Shown: positions 16,677 to 24,566, numbered from the stretch's first letter. The stretch: DNA of 64,000 bases from Candidatus Gastranaerophilales bacterium (GCA_944325865.1 CALVBS010000005.1:140358-204357), one strand, 5' to 3'. Numbers and translations are program-made. Notes: generated by a model not told the origin, from the sequence alone.

Positions 16677-19163
16677 TTACAGTTCAATCAATACACCCAT
16701 TTTATCTTGACTAACTTCAACCAGAGATCTGAATCCGTCAGCTTTTACCATGTAAACATTCGGATTATCCTGCCTTACCTGCAAAGGTTTTTCGATATTT
16801 GTATCAAATTTTTTCAAAACAAAAATTTCTTCCTTAATTCTTCCGATAAGAGCTGTTTCACCATCAAGATTTACTATATAAAAACCTCTGTCTTTATCAA
16901 TATTAAATCCTGATTTTACAATTAATCCGTTCAAATATTTATCTTTTTCAGCCTTTGACTGAGAAATCGGGTTGGTAACATTCTTAATTGCAGGTTCAGA
17001 CTTTTGAATTTTAATTGAAGGTTTTACATTAGCCAGACTTTCTGCAACCTTATTTGAAAGAGATTCTGAAGCCGTTGCCCTGTTTGAAGGTTCATCCAGA
17101 GCTAAAAATTCCTCTATCGTAGCCATTGAATAATCCATTGAAGCCGAATTAACCGCAGGAATTTCTTCTTTTGGTTTTGTATTTGTAATTTCAACAGGCT
17201 TATTCAAAAACTTACCGCTTTTTGCCATTAAGTCACCAACATTAAGATTTCCTCCGTCAAGAAGCCTTGCCGTTGAATGAAGTTTAGAATAGCCGAGATT
17301 AACATGCTGACCTTCAGGGAAAACAGAACCCGTAACTTCTGAACGTTTCTTAGGCAGAGGTTTATTTCTGAAAGACTCTTCAAGAGCAACTTTATCTTCA
17401 AAAGCTTTAAATTTCTTAGCCTTAGGGATTGATGCAACACTGTTAATCATGTTATTTGCAATGGTATCTTCTTCTTTATGAACAGTGATATCCTTAAAGT
17501 TTTGTTCCAGTTCTCTGAGGATAATATCTTCATTAAGATTAGTTTTTTCCGAATCAGGAGAATTCAGTAATAACTCTTCTAAGCTTACGAGATCAGTGTT
17601 TTCATACGATTTATTGTTTTCCATAATTTTCTGTTCCTGCTTTTTCTTTGCTGCATGTTTTTCAAAATCATTTTGAGCGGCACGCAATTCCTTCATTTCA
17701 TTTTCTTTTTGTTCGTTCTCTGCTTCAAGCTTATTAATTCTTTCTTCAAGTGCCTGAACAGCCTTATTGACCTCAGCATCCACAACTTTTTTTACCGAGA
17801 CTTTTTTAGCCTTTTTAACAGGCGGTTTTACTTGTTTTGTATTTTTACCTTTTGCAATTTTTTCTTTTCTCGACCGCGGTGCTGGGTTTGGTACAGGCGG
17901 TTCAACAATTTCGATAGGCTCAACAATTTCGATAGGCTGTGCGGATGAAGTTACCGGCATTTGTACCACATTATCATTTACGACATTTTTATTAACAGGT
18001 TTTGCAGTATTTTTCATACGTGCAACAGTTTGTTGAATATTTTGAGCTGTTTCACTTACAAAAGCATAATTATTTGTCTCTGCATTAAGAACAGCTTTTT
18101 GCTGCATAGGAACTTCATTATTTGCAGAAGACACATACTGCTGGTATTTTTGCTGCCAACCTATATTATCATCAGTTATAATTTCATTGTAATTTTGCGG
18201 TTCTGATGGTTTTTCCGCCAGATTATTAATAAAAGATTTTCTCAATGCATTTGAAGCTGTTATTGAACCTTTTATAAACTTAAACAGTAACAAAAGGCCG
18301 ACAACAGGAACCAGCATCATTGCAATATTAAACGGTATATTTGTATGCTTTTTATCTGACGTTACCGGAGGTACCGACTCAACTGGAGTTGTAACTTTTT
18401 GCGGTTCTGATGCAGAACCCGCAGCAGTATCAACTTGTGTAGAGATAGGTGCCGATTTCTGCTGCGGAACAGTTTTTACATCTTTTTGAATACTTTGTTT
18501 CGGTTGTTCTTTTTTCATAGCTACCGCAATCTGGGCGGTTTTACCAGTTTCAGTCTTTTTATCAACTGCTTTTTTCTCAGCTTTTTTTTGAGCTGTTTCT
18601 ACTGATTTCTTAACTTCTGCAGTTTTAATTTTATCCGAAGATGCACTCTGAGATTTATCTGTAACTTTAGACTGTACCGGTTTAGGCTGTTCATCCTGCA
18701 CGTAAGTAGGGGTGAACGTTCTGGTACGTGATTTTGCTATCAAATCTCTATAAGCCTGTTGTTCCGGAGTTACAGGCATACTTTTTTCAAGACGGGTTTT
18801 AACACTTATAGGTCTGGTTGTGGTTAAAGTAACTTTTGTATAACCATGCCCCCCGTCATTAACAGATTTAACATCAACATCAGAAACTACATCTTTAATA
18901 CCTGAGATATCAGGAGCTGCCCCTGAACTTCCAGAAAGATTCGGCATTAATATAACATATGTATTATCAGCCTTTTTAGTAACAGCGACATTATCACCGT
19001 AAGGATCAGTTGTATATAACGTAACCTCAACAGACGAATCACTCTGCCCTTTCCTGATGTCAAGCTGAGTAAGACTGTTAGCCTCCGCCTGAATAGGAGA
19101 GAGCTGCATTAACCCTAATATTAATAATAAACCTAACACTGCTTTAGTGTTTTTTGTATTCAT
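16677..19163 (-). CDS. Large secreted/membrane protein with AMIN-like head and coiled coil, function unknown
   Basis: This 828-residue protein starts with a signal peptide (MNTKNTKAVLGLLLILGLMQ, cleavage near IQAEA). Residues 30-135 form a beta-rich domain (LTQLDIRKGQSDSSVEVTL, with ISVKTRLEKS) that recalls AMIN domains of cell-envelope proteins; this is a weak match. A lysine/glutamine-rich linker follows. A membrane helix sits near 278-298 (NIAMMLVPVVGLLLLFKFI). A charged coiled coil lies around 465-520 (AVQALEERINKLEAENEQ). The C terminus is a compact beta-rich domain ending MGVLIEL. With a cleaved signal and one helix, both orientations are possible. A short in-frame duplication gives IEIVEPIEIVEP. 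The solute-binding gene is 17 bases downstream. Confidence 0.7.
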   Translation of the reverse strand: MNTKNTKAVLGLLLILGLMQLSPIQAEANSLTQLDIRKGQSDSSVEVTLYTTDPYGDNVAVTKKADNTYVILMPNLSGSSGAAPDISGIKDVVSDVDVKSVNDGGHGYTKVTLTTTRPISVKTRLEKSMPVTPEQQAYRDLIAKSRTRTFTPTYVQDEQPKPVQSKVTDKSQSASSDKIKTAEVKKSVETAQKKAEKKAVDKKTETGKTAQIAVAMKKEQPKQSIQKDVKTVPQQKSAPISTQVDTAAGSASEPQKVTTPVESVPPVTSDKKHTNIPFNIAMMLVPVVGLLLLFKFIKGSITASNALRKSFINNLAEKPSEPQNYNEIITDDNIGWQQKYQQYVSSANNEVPMQQKAVLNAETNNYAFVSETAQNIQQTVARMKNTAKPVNKNVVNDNVVQMPVTSSAQPIEIVEPIEIVEPPVPNPAPRSRKEKIAKGKNTKQVKPPVKKAKKVSVKKVVDAEVNKAVQALEERINKLEAENEQKENEMKELRAAQNDFEKHAAKKKQEQKIMENNKSYENTDLVSLEELLLNSPDSEKTNLNEDIILRELEQNFKDITVHKEEDTIANNMINSVASIPKAKKFKAFEDKVALEESFRNKPLPKKRSEVTGSVFPEGQHVNLGYSKLHSTARLLDGGNLNVGDLMAKSGKFLNKPVEITNTKPKEEIPAVNSASMDYSMATIEEFLALDEPSNRATASESLSNKVAESLANVKPSIKIQKSEPAIKNVTNPISQSKAEKDKYLNGLIVKSGFNIDKDRGFYIVNLDGETALIGRIKEEIFVLKKFDTNIEKPLQVRQDNPNVYMVKADGFRSLVEVSQDKMGVLIEL

Positions 19164-19241
19164 ATTAAATCCGTTTAAAAATTTCCCTACACATATATAT
19201 AATACATTGAGATGAAAAAAATTGCTAGTTTGTTATTTTAT

Positions 19242-19249
19242 GTTAAGAT
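19242..19249 (+). promoter_or_regulatory. Extended -10 element, leaderless era promoter
   Basis: TGTTAAGAT spans 19241-19249 and is followed by exactly 6 bases and the ATG at 19256. TTGCTA at 19222-19227 could be the -35 with a 16-base spacer. No ribosome binding site precedes the ATG. Confidence 0.55.
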
Positions 19250-19255
19250 ATGTAT

Positions 19256-20146
19256 ATGAAAAGCGGTTTCACAGCAATAATAGGACGTCCAAACGTAGGA
19301 AAATCAACTCTTTTAAACCAAATTTTGGGTCAAAAGATTGTCATAGCAACAGATAAAGCACAAACTACCCGAAAAAGAATTAAAGGAATTTATACAACCG
19401 GAGAAGGTCAAATCGTCTTTATAGACACGCCCGGTGTACATAAACCTCTTAATAAACTGGGGGATTTTCTTCTTGATGAAGCTAAATTTGCAGTTCCTGA
19501 TGCAGATTTAATCATATTCCTTGTTGACGGTTCTGAACCGGCAGGGAAAGGTGATAAATGGATTGCTCAAAATCTTCTTCAAATTGACATTCCGATAATC
19601 ATTGCAATGAATAAAGTTGATAAAACTAAAAAAATGGAAAAAATTGAAGAAAATCTTTTGACATACAAAACTTTGTTTGAGAAGAACTATCCTGTTGTAA
19701 AAATTTCAGCTAAAACAGGAAGAAACATAGACACTCTTATAAAAAACATCTATAAATACCTTCCTGAAGGCGGCCTGCTTTATCCGGAAGATGTCGTAAC
19801 CGAAGAAACAATGCGTGATGTAACGGAAGAAGTTATACGTGAAAAAATTCTGCTTAATTCTTCTGATGAAATTCCGCACTCCGTTGCGGTAAAAGTTGAC
19901 AGATATCAGGAAAATGATGACATAGACAGAATCTATGCAACTATATATTGTGAAACAAAAAGCCAAAAAGGAATTTTAATAGGTAAAGGCGGCAATTTTC
20001 TCAAAAAAATAGGTACTGAAGCCCATATAGAACTGGAAAAAATTACAGAAAAAAAAGTTTTTCTTGCTCTTGAAGTCAAAGTTGAAAAAGATTGGCGTAA
20101 AAAACAGAATTCTTTAAAAAACTTTGGTTATGAATCTGAAAAATAA
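19256..20146 (+). CDS. era: GTPase Era
   Basis: Era is an essential GTPase that binds the 3' end of 16S rRNA and checks 30S maturation. The protein has GRPNVGKST (G1) near residues 10-18, TTRKRIKGI (G2), DTPGVHKPL (G3), MNKVDKTKK (G4) and SAKTGRN (G5). The C-terminal KH domain contains IGKGGNFLKKIGTEAHIELE and ends in the KVEKDWRKKQNSLKNFGY segment typical of Era. I chose the ATG at 19256 rather than the one at 19250: the latter would start inside the promoter, while the former sits 6 bases after the -10. It is divergent from the gene at 16677-19163. Confidence 0.96.
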   Translation: MKSGFTAIIGRPNVGKSTLLNQILGQKIVIATDKAQTTRKRIKGIYTTGEGQIVFIDTPGVHKPLNKLGDFLLDEAKFAVPDADLIIFLVDGSEPAGKGDKWIAQNLLQIDIPIIIAMNKVDKTKKMEKIEENLLTYKTLFEKNYPVVKISAKTGRNIDTLIKNIYKYLPEGGLLYPEDVVTEETMRDVTEEVIREKILLNSSDEIPHSVAVKVDRYQENDDIDRIYATIYCETKSQKGILIGKGGNFLKKIGTEAHIELEKITEKKVFLALEVKVEKDWRKKQNSLKNFGYESEK

Positions 20147-20283
20147 AATTTCATGCCCAAAATTCCAGTCATTACATTTTGAATATATACCGGAATATAC
20201 TTATACCATAAAATGGTGATAAGTTTAGATTATATTGTTTTTTAATGCTGTTCTTAATTCCAAAATATTTTCTATTATAAAGG

Positions 20284-20496
20284 CTATCCGCGTCTTCTTA
20301 CAAATTTAATATCATAGCCGAGAACATCTAAAATATCACGAACCTCTTCGAATTTAATAGTTTTTGTTCTCAATTTTCTTGATAAATTATTCATTGTAAG
20401 ATTACGATTCTTTTTCAACTTAAGAAGTTCGGCAACCCTTGTCATTGTAGTTGCCTCGTAAGCCAATGTAGATTTTAGTTCCTCGTATATGCTCAT
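20284..20496 (-). CDS. Small helix-turn-helix-like protein
   Basis: This 70-residue basic protein has the layout of a compact Cro/C1-like domain: VAELLKLKKNRNLTMNNLSR, then KTIKFEEVRDILDVLGYDIK, ending in VRRRG. Similar short proteins occur in anaerobe genomes as single-domain DNA-binding regulators. The family call is inference. TATAAT (20503-20508) is 6 bases before the ATG and no ribosome site is visible, so it may be leaderless. The 238-base upstream region holds two inverted repeats that could be its operators. Confidence 0.65.
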   Translation of the reverse strand: MSIYEELKSTLAYEATTMTRVAELLKLKKNRNLTMNNLSRKLRTKTIKFEEVRDILDVLGYDIKFVRRRG

Positions 20497-20502
20497 ACCG
20501 AC

Positions 20503-20508
20503 ATTATA
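20503..20508 (-). promoter_or_regulatory. -10 element, leaderless promoter of the small HTH gene
   Basis: A perfect TATAAT on the minus strand is separated from the ATG at 20496 by 6 bases. No convincing -35 is visible at 16-18 bases upstream. Confidence 0.5.
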
Positions 20509-20578
20509 TGCAGATTTTCTATGTACGTCTTACCGAAAATATTTATAATGTTTATAGTTCATTAATCAACTATATTAC

Positions 20579-20619
20579 TTATTTAGTTAAAGAAATATTT
20601 AGCAATCTTAACTAAATAA
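20579..20619. repeat. 12-bp inverted repeat, candidate operator
   Basis: TTATTTAGTTAA (20579-20590) and TTAACTAAATAA (20608-20619) are perfect reverse complements separated by 17 bases. They lie upstream of the small HTH gene in a stretch with no ORF. A regulatory site is more likely than a terminator because no T-run follows on either strand. Confidence 0.45.
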
Positions 20620-20668
20620 TATTTCAACAAGATTCATTTTACATTCCCGAATATGGCATGACCAAATT

Positions 20669-20684
20669 GTCGCAAGTTTGCGAC
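20669..20684. promoter_or_regulatory. Palindromic operator-like site
   Basis: GTCGCAA-GT-TTGCGAC is a 7-bp perfect inverted repeat with a 2-base centre. TATAAT follows directly on the plus strand. It is GC-richer than its surroundings, which makes chance less likely. The loop is too short for a good hairpin, so a protein-binding site is favoured. Confidence 0.5.
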
Positions 20685-20734
20685 TATAATTGCATATAAA
20701 TTAATAGCAGAGAGAATAATAAATTTAAATAAAC

Positions 20735-21430
20735 CTATATATTAAGCTTATATCCGCCGCCATAAATAGTTTCTATATATTTTTTACCGTTAGAAATTTT
20801 TTCTAACTTGGAACGCAGATGTCTTATATGCACCCTGATAGTCTCAATATCATCATCAGGAGCATACCCCCATATATCTTTTAAAAGTCTTGCAGACGAA
20901 ATCATAGTACCATGATTTTGAAACAGAAGATTAAAAATATCAAACTCAATAGGAGTAAGCTTAGCAGTTTTTTCCCCTATTTTTACACTGTATATTTCAG
21001 GCAGAAGTGTAATTTCACCAAGAGTCTGAAGTTCTCTTGTCGTAGCAGACTCCGGAATCTGTTGTGTTCGTTTTAACAAAGCTCTGACCCTAACCTGCAG
21101 CTCTTCCATTTCAAAAGGTTTTACAAGGTAATCGTCAACCCCTATATTAAAACCGTTAACCTTGTCATTTAACTGAGAAAGTGCCGTTAGCATCAATATC
21201 GGAATATCTTTAGTATTTTCATTTTTTCGTATTCTTTGTGCTACCGTAAATCCGTCAATTTCCGGCATCATAACATCAAGAATCACAAGAGCAGGCAATT
21301 CCTGTTTACACAAAGCGAATCCCGTTGTTCCGTCAAATGCCTGTATAACACTATGTCCTGCCAGCTCAAGGTTAACCTTTATAAGTTCGTTTATTGCCGA
21401 ATCGTCATCAACTACCAAAATCTTGCTCAT
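20735..21430 (-). CDS. OmpR/PhoB-family response regulator (RpaB-like)
   Basis: The receiver domain (residues 1-118) has the acidic pocket DDD at 8-10, phospho-acceptor Asp in LVILDVMMPEIDGF (about Asp52), the conserved Thr in MLTAL and Lys in YLVKPFEMEEL. The C-terminal winged helix (about 135-231) has LTPIEFDIFNLLF and IRVHIRHLRSKLE, ending ETIYGGGYKLNI. The architecture is close to cyanobacterial RpaA/RpaB. No histidine kinase is adjacent; the kinase at 47812-48969 is the only one in the window and its partnership is unproven. TAAAAT (21437-21442) lies 6 bases before the ATG with no ribosome site, so it is another leaderless candidate. Confidence 0.93.
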   Translation of the reverse strand: MSKILVVDDDSAINELIKVNLELAGHSVIQAFDGTTGFALCKQELPALVILDVMMPEIDGFTVAQRIRKNENTKDIPILMLTALSQLNDKVNGFNIGVDDYLVKPFEMEELQVRVRALLKRTQQIPESATTRELQTLGEITLLPEIYSVKIGEKTAKLTPIEFDIFNLLFQNHGTMISSARLLKDIWGYAPDDDIETIRVHIRHLRSKLEKISNGKKYIETIYGGGYKLNI

Positions 21431-21436
21431 AAAAAA

Positions 21437-21442
21437 ATTTTA
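21437..21442 (-). promoter_or_regulatory. -10 element, leaderless response-regulator promoter
   Basis: TAAAAT on the minus strand is followed by six T residues and the ATG of the response regulator. Confidence 0.4.
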
Positions 21443-21681
21443 TATTTAAAATACATTTTTTTAAAGTATGATTTTATCTCGGGTTAATAATTCTTAATAA
21501 AGATAATCCGTCTGTATAATACACAATATCTGTATTTCGGACATATTAATACTTAAGATTTTATAAAAAAAAAATTTTTAAGTGTAAATTTTACAAAATT
21601 TTTGTTTTTTATTGTAATATGTTATAGCGTAAGCAAATTTTTAGTAGGTAAATATACATAGTATAAAAGGAGGCACATGAA

Positions 21682-22134
21682 TTGGCAATAACATCACCAT
21701 TTACAGCATTTGAGAACGGAAAAAAAGAAATCCATCTTGGTCAACACGTACTAGCTGAATTTTTTGATTGCGACCCCAACACATTGAATAGTTTAGATAA
21801 AGTAGAAAAATACATGGTGGATGCCGCCCTTGAGTGTGGTGCGACTATTGTCCAAAAATGTTTCCATGTGTTTAATCCATACGGTGTTTCCGGTGTTGTT
21901 ATTATATCGGAAAGCCACCTTGCGATTCATACATGGCCTGAATTGGGTTATGCTGCAGTTGATTTATTTACATGCGGCGATAAATGCGACCCGAAAGTTT
22001 CTTATGAATTTTTGAAAAGAAAATTCAATTCTAAAAAAGCAACATTTACAGAATTAAAAAGAGGCATAATTGATGAAGAAACTATGAAAGTTATGGAAAA
22101 ACCTTTTGAAATTATGCAGCAATCTATAGACTAG
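21682..22134 (+). CDS. speH: S-adenosylmethionine decarboxylase proenzyme
   Basis: This pyruvoyl enzyme makes decarboxylated SAM, the aminopropyl donor for spermidine. The 150-residue proenzyme carries SESHLAIHTWPELGYAAVDL around residues 75-94; the Ser of ESHL is the self-cleavage site that becomes the pyruvoyl group, and the following His and the CGDKCDP segment are conserved. The start is a TTG at 21682, 8 bases after AGGAGG. An ATG at 21677 is too close to that site and runs into a stop after four codons (MNWQ), overlapping the true start. It is monocistronic, between its own promoter region and a terminator; no spermidine synthase is in the window. Confidence 0.94.
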   Translation: MAITSPFTAFENGKKEIHLGQHVLAEFFDCDPNTLNSLDKVEKYMVDAALECGATIVQKCFHVFNPYGVSGVVIISESHLAIHTWPELGYAAVDLFTCGDKCDPKVSYEFLKRKFNSKKATFTELKRGIIDEETMKVMEKPFEIMQQSID

Positions 22135-22148
22135 TATAATTATTTATA

Positions 22149-22182
22149 AAAAAAGACCGAAAATTTCTCGGTCTTTTTTTTT
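22149..22182 (+). terminator. Intrinsic terminator of speH
   Basis: AAAAGACCGA and TCGGTCTTTT form a 10-bp stem with a 7-base loop and a nine-T run, 15 bases after the speH stop. Confidence 0.85.
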
Positions 22183-22220
22183 GCTTATGTTTAATATAAA
22201 ATATCGCTGAGGAAAAAAAT

Positions 22221-22574
22221 ATGTTACAGGAATTTTTATTTTCTAAGATACACAGAGCAACCGTTACTGATGCAAATCTTAACTACGTTGGTTCAATTAC
22301 CATAGATGAAACATTGATGAATGCCGCAAAAATTAAAGAGTGGCAAAAAGTTGATATCCTTGATATTAATAACGGTGAAAGATTTCAGACATATGTAATC
22401 AAAGGAACACCTGATTCCGGCTGCATTTGCTTAAACGGTGCAGCAGCCAGAAAAGTTCAACCTGGCGACAAAGTTATAATCGTATCTTATGCCAGCATTG
22501 ACCCCGACAAAATGGACGGTTATAGACCTACAATAGTTATGGTTGACGAAAACAACAAAATTATTAAACATTAA
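22221..22574 (+). CDS. panD: Aspartate 1-decarboxylase proenzyme
   Basis: PanD decarboxylates aspartate to beta-alanine for pantothenate and coenzyme A. The 117-residue proenzyme has the cleavage motif YVGSITID, with Gly-Ser at residues 24-25 as the self-cleavage bond producing the pyruvoyl cofactor, [12 protein letters not shown] near the N terminus, and [19 protein letters not shown] near 73-91. It is full length for the family. It is not linked to panB/panC here; coaBC is 27 kb away. The last 4 bases overlap the converging XRE gene. Confidence 0.96.
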   Translation: MLQEFLFSKIHRATVTDANLNYVGSITIDETLMNAAKIKEWQKVDILDINNGERFQTYVIKGTPDSGCICLNGAAARKVQPGDKVIIVSYASIDPDKMDGYRPTIVMVDENNKIIKH

Positions 22575-22882
22575 AATTCCATTGATTTTAAAATATTATA
22601 AAAGAACTTTACAAGTTTCGGATTTTCATTAAGGGCCTGTGTCAATTCTTTGTGCATTTGTTCGCAGGAAATATCCTCTACGTAATAAAATTCCCAGACT
22701 TTAACCCCGAGAACCATGGAAAGCTTCTGGAGTGTTTCTGTTGACGGGGAATATTTTCCCGTCTCAAGGTTACTAAGACTTGGAACCTCTATACCTATCA
22801 TTTCGGCAAGTTTTTCCTGTGTTATACCTTTATGTTTTCTAATTTGTTGGATTTTTTTCCCGACTAATTTCTTTAGTTCCAA
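22571..22882 (-). CDS. XRE-family regulator facing a pilin-tail fragment
   Basis: Residues 5-62 are a Cro/C1-type helix-turn-helix ([20 protein letters not shown], then [20 protein letters not shown]). A C-terminal helical extension of about 40 residues may mediate dimerisation. It starts with TTG at 22882 behind AGAGG. It is divergent from the short pilin-tail ORF at 23017, repeating the regulator/pilin layout at 15262 and 52244. It has an extension that the other two lack, so it may not be a close paralogue. It probably controls the promoter at 22953-22981. Confidence 0.87.
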   Translation of the reverse strand: MELKKLVGKKIQQIRKHKGITQEKLAEMIGIEVPSLSNLETGKYSPSTETLQKLSMVLGVKVWEFYYVEDISCEQMHKELTQALNENPKLVKFFYNILKSMEF

Positions 22883-22952
22883 TCTCTTTACCTCTTTTTT
22901 ATTATGAATTATTTTAAATTTAATTTAATTATGTTTAGCATTATTTTTTAGT

Positions 22953-22981
22953 TTGACAATTAACGTTAAGCAATATAAAAT
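22953..22981 (+). promoter_or_regulatory. Sigma-70-type promoter with internal palindrome
   Basis: TTGACA (22953-22958), a 17-base spacer and TAAAAT (22976-22981) form a near-consensus promoter reading toward the pilin-tail ORF. The spacer holds the 10-bp palindrome TTAACGTTAA (22960-22969), well placed for repression by the divergent XRE protein. Confidence 0.65.
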
Positions 22982-23016
22982 ATAAACCGTTACTATAAAT
23001 TTAAGAGGAATATATA

Positions 23017-23196
23017 ATGTTTAAAATTAAGTCTCTGTTTTTTACTAATATCAAGTTTTTTTCATTAGGTTTTGAAGCCAAGCGGCAATCTGCAACAAGT
23101 AACTCTGATATCAACGGAGCAACCTGTGCTTCTTACGCCATATCCGATACATGTCCGTGGGACGGCACAAAATCATACTGGGAATGCTTGCCTTAA
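23017..23196 (+). pseudogene. Pilin-tail fragment ORF (tail type A, no prepilin head)
   Basis: A 59-codon ORF starts at an ATG 8 bases after AGAGGA and follows a strong promoter. Its first 27 residues (MFKIKSLFFTNIKFFSLGFE...) are unrelated to a prepilin leader. Its last 33 residues match the C terminus of the pilin at 14406-15152 in 32 of 33 positions, ending CPWDGTKSYWECLP. At DNA level the first 36 bases of the match are identical, while the rest differs mostly at synonymous positions. It cannot be processed as a pilin. It could be a decayed copy, a donor cassette for recombination, or a small expressed peptide. Confidence 0.65.
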
Positions 23197-23262
23197 TCTG
23201 TCAGAATCTATTACTTCCGTCAGGATTACAACTAATTATGAGCTTAGTTATATCCTCATATA

Positions 23263-23288
23263 AAAAAGACCGCTCAGGCGGTCTTTTT
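23263..23288. terminator. Bidirectional intrinsic terminator
   Basis: AAAAAGACCGC-TCAG-GCGGTCTTTTT has an 11-bp stem and tetraloop. It lies between the pilin-tail ORF and the converging yajQ gene, 2 bases from the yajQ stop. Confidence 0.85.
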
Positions 23289-23289
23289 G

Positions 23290-23790
23290 CTACCTGTAAT
23301 TGTTAAATTGCAAAGGATAATCGTATTTTTCTTCGTTTCCCCTAAGCATTTTTATAACAGCCTGCAAATCATCTTTATCCTTGCCGGATACACGCAGCTT
23401 GTCACCCTGTATAGAAGTCTGAACTTTAATTTTAGAATCCTTTATATCTGCAGCAATTTTTTTAGCAAGCTCCTGAGTCAAACCTTTTTTAAGATTATAA
23501 ACCTGTCGTACTCTGCCGCCAAGTGCATTTTCAATTCCTTGAGCATCAAGTATTCTTATACTCAAACCTCTTTTTACAAGTTTAGTCTGCAAAATATCAT
23601 ATATATTTCTCAATTTCATTTCATCTGCAGTCGTTATGGTTATTGACTTATCCGCCTCCAAATCAATTTCGGAGTTGGAATCTTTCAAATCAAAGCGGGA
23701 AGCTACATCCCTTTTAACCTGATCGACTGCATTAACGAGCTCTTGCCTGTCAAATTCTGATACAACATCAAAACTGCATTCTTTTGCCAT
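23290..23790 (-). CDS. yajQ: YajQ family nucleotide-binding protein
   Basis: YajQ proteins are small, two-domain ferredoxin-like folds; some members bind cyclic di-GMP and alter transcription factor activity. The 166-residue product has the family start FDVVSEFDRQELVNAVDQ and the DNSEIDLEAD-like, LVKRGLSIRILD, and KKIAADIKDSKIKVQTSIQG segments, ending KYDYPLQFNNYR, which matches the family's terminal motif. AGGAGAG precedes the ATG. Binding of a nucleotide by this member is inferred from family only. Confidence 0.94.
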   Translation of the reverse strand: MAKECSFDVVSEFDRQELVNAVDQVKRDVASRFDLKDSNSEIDLEADKSITITTADEMKLRNIYDILQTKLVKRGLSIRILDAQGIENALGGRVRQVYNLKKGLTQELAKKIAADIKDSKIKVQTSIQGDKLRVSGKDKDDLQAVIKMLRGNEEKYDYPLQFNNYR

Positions 23791-23830
23791 ATTAACCCTC
23801 TCCTTTCTGCTTTGATTAATATACTAACAT

Positions 23831-23866
23831 AGAAAATGCAGGAAATAAATATTCCCTGCATTTTCT
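23831..23866 (-). terminator. Intrinsic terminator of the 24466-23876 gene pair
   Basis: AGAAAATGCAGG and CCTGCATTTTCT form a 12-bp stem with a 12-base loop just past the stop of the minus-strand gene at 23876. Confidence 0.65.
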
Positions 23867-23875
23867 TCAAAACAC

Positions 23876-24295
23876 TTAAGGAGTAACTGCCGTTGACGGA
23901 GTTGAAACCGCAGGCGGCGGTGTTGGCGGTGTTGGCGGCGTTGGCGGCGTTGGCGGCTTTTTCTTGAATAAATTTTTAACCCAATCTGCAGCTTTTGAAT
24001 ATTTTGACGATACCCACTTCGCTATAGGAGCGAATTTAATCATAGCAATACCGCCCATAACAAGAATAGCAATACCGACCTTTTTCAAAAGACTCATATC
24101 TTTTGCTTCTTTTTCCTGCATATTCCGATATATGTCCTTATCCGGCGAGGTATGCATTTTTACACCTCCCAGAAGATTTGTATTATACATTCCAAGAGGC
24201 ATTCCAAATCCGACTAGAGGCATCGGCTGCATGCTGACACTTGCCAAATCCTGATTTGTTATAGGTGTTATAAAATCGTCACCGTACATTCCCAT
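23876..24295 (-). CDS. Small membrane protein with a Pro-Thr repeat tail
   Basis: This 139-residue protein is not recognised. The N-terminal third is methionine- and glycine-rich (PMPLVGFGMPLGMYN). One hydrophobic helix lies near residues 72-90 (VGIAILVMGGIAMIKFAPI), followed by a basic patch (KNLFKKK) and a C-terminal repeat of PTP/PPTPP units encoded by a 9-base repeat at about 23912-23955. The tail resembles flexible wall- or matrix-spanning linkers. It is 15 bases downstream of a 51-residue gene, so the two form an operon. Confidence 0.7.
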   Translation of the reverse strand: MGMYGDDFITPITNQDLASVSMQPMPLVGFGMPLGMYNTNLLGGVKMHTSPDKDIYRNMQEKEAKDMSLLKKVGIAILVMGGIAMIKFAPIAKWVSSKYSKAADWVKNLFKKKPPTPPTPPTPPTPPPAVSTPSTAVTP

Positions 24296-24310
24296 AAATT
24301 CTCCTATTAA

Positions 24311-24466
24311 TTAAGCTGCCTTGCTTTCTCTTTCAATTTTGTCAGCCATGTCAGAATTTTGCATATGTATATCAAGTTCAGGCACGACAGGCATACAACA
24401 TAATGAACAGTCACCCAAATCCTGATACAGCAAATCTCCGGCAAATAAATTTTCCCATAACTTCAT
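24311..24466 (-). CDS. Small 51-residue protein with a Cys-rich motif
   Basis: I took the ATG at 24466 because AAAGGGG lies about 8 bases upstream; a longer open frame to 24562 has no ribosome site. The product starts MKLWENLFAGDLLYQDLGD and has a CSLCCMP motif at about residues 21-27, which could bind a metal, followed by an acidic helix ending ERESKAA. No family is recognised. It is co-transcribed with the Pro-Thr tail gene. Confidence 0.6.
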   Translation of the reverse strand: MKLWENLFAGDLLYQDLGDCSLCCMPVVPELDIHMQNSDMADKIERESKAA

Positions 24467-24566
24467 AATATATATCCCCTTTAATTTCCCGACTATATAT
24501 ATAAAGTTTAAATATTCAAAAAAATTGATTAAATTTTTATTTTTATTAAGAAAAATTAACAAAAAA

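Noticed and set aside
17655..18036. Plus-strand ORFs of 89-97 codons, hydrophobic and Phe-rich, inside the 16677-19163 gene
   Set aside because: Opposite-strand reading of a Lys/Glu-rich gene gives Phe-rich frames; no start signals are seen.
20669..20684. Terminator for the response regulator gene
   Set aside because: The 2-base centre makes a poor hairpin and no T-run follows on the minus strand.
21431..21681. A riboswitch (SAM or polyamine) upstream of speH
   Set aside because: No SAM-riboswitch core motifs or stable multi-helix structure are visible in the 250-base AT-rich leader.
23912..23955. Nine-base GGCGGTGTT/GGCGGCGTT repeats as a possible CRISPR or noncoding repeat
   Set aside because: They are in frame and encode the Pro-Thr tail of the gene at 23876-24295; there are no spacers.
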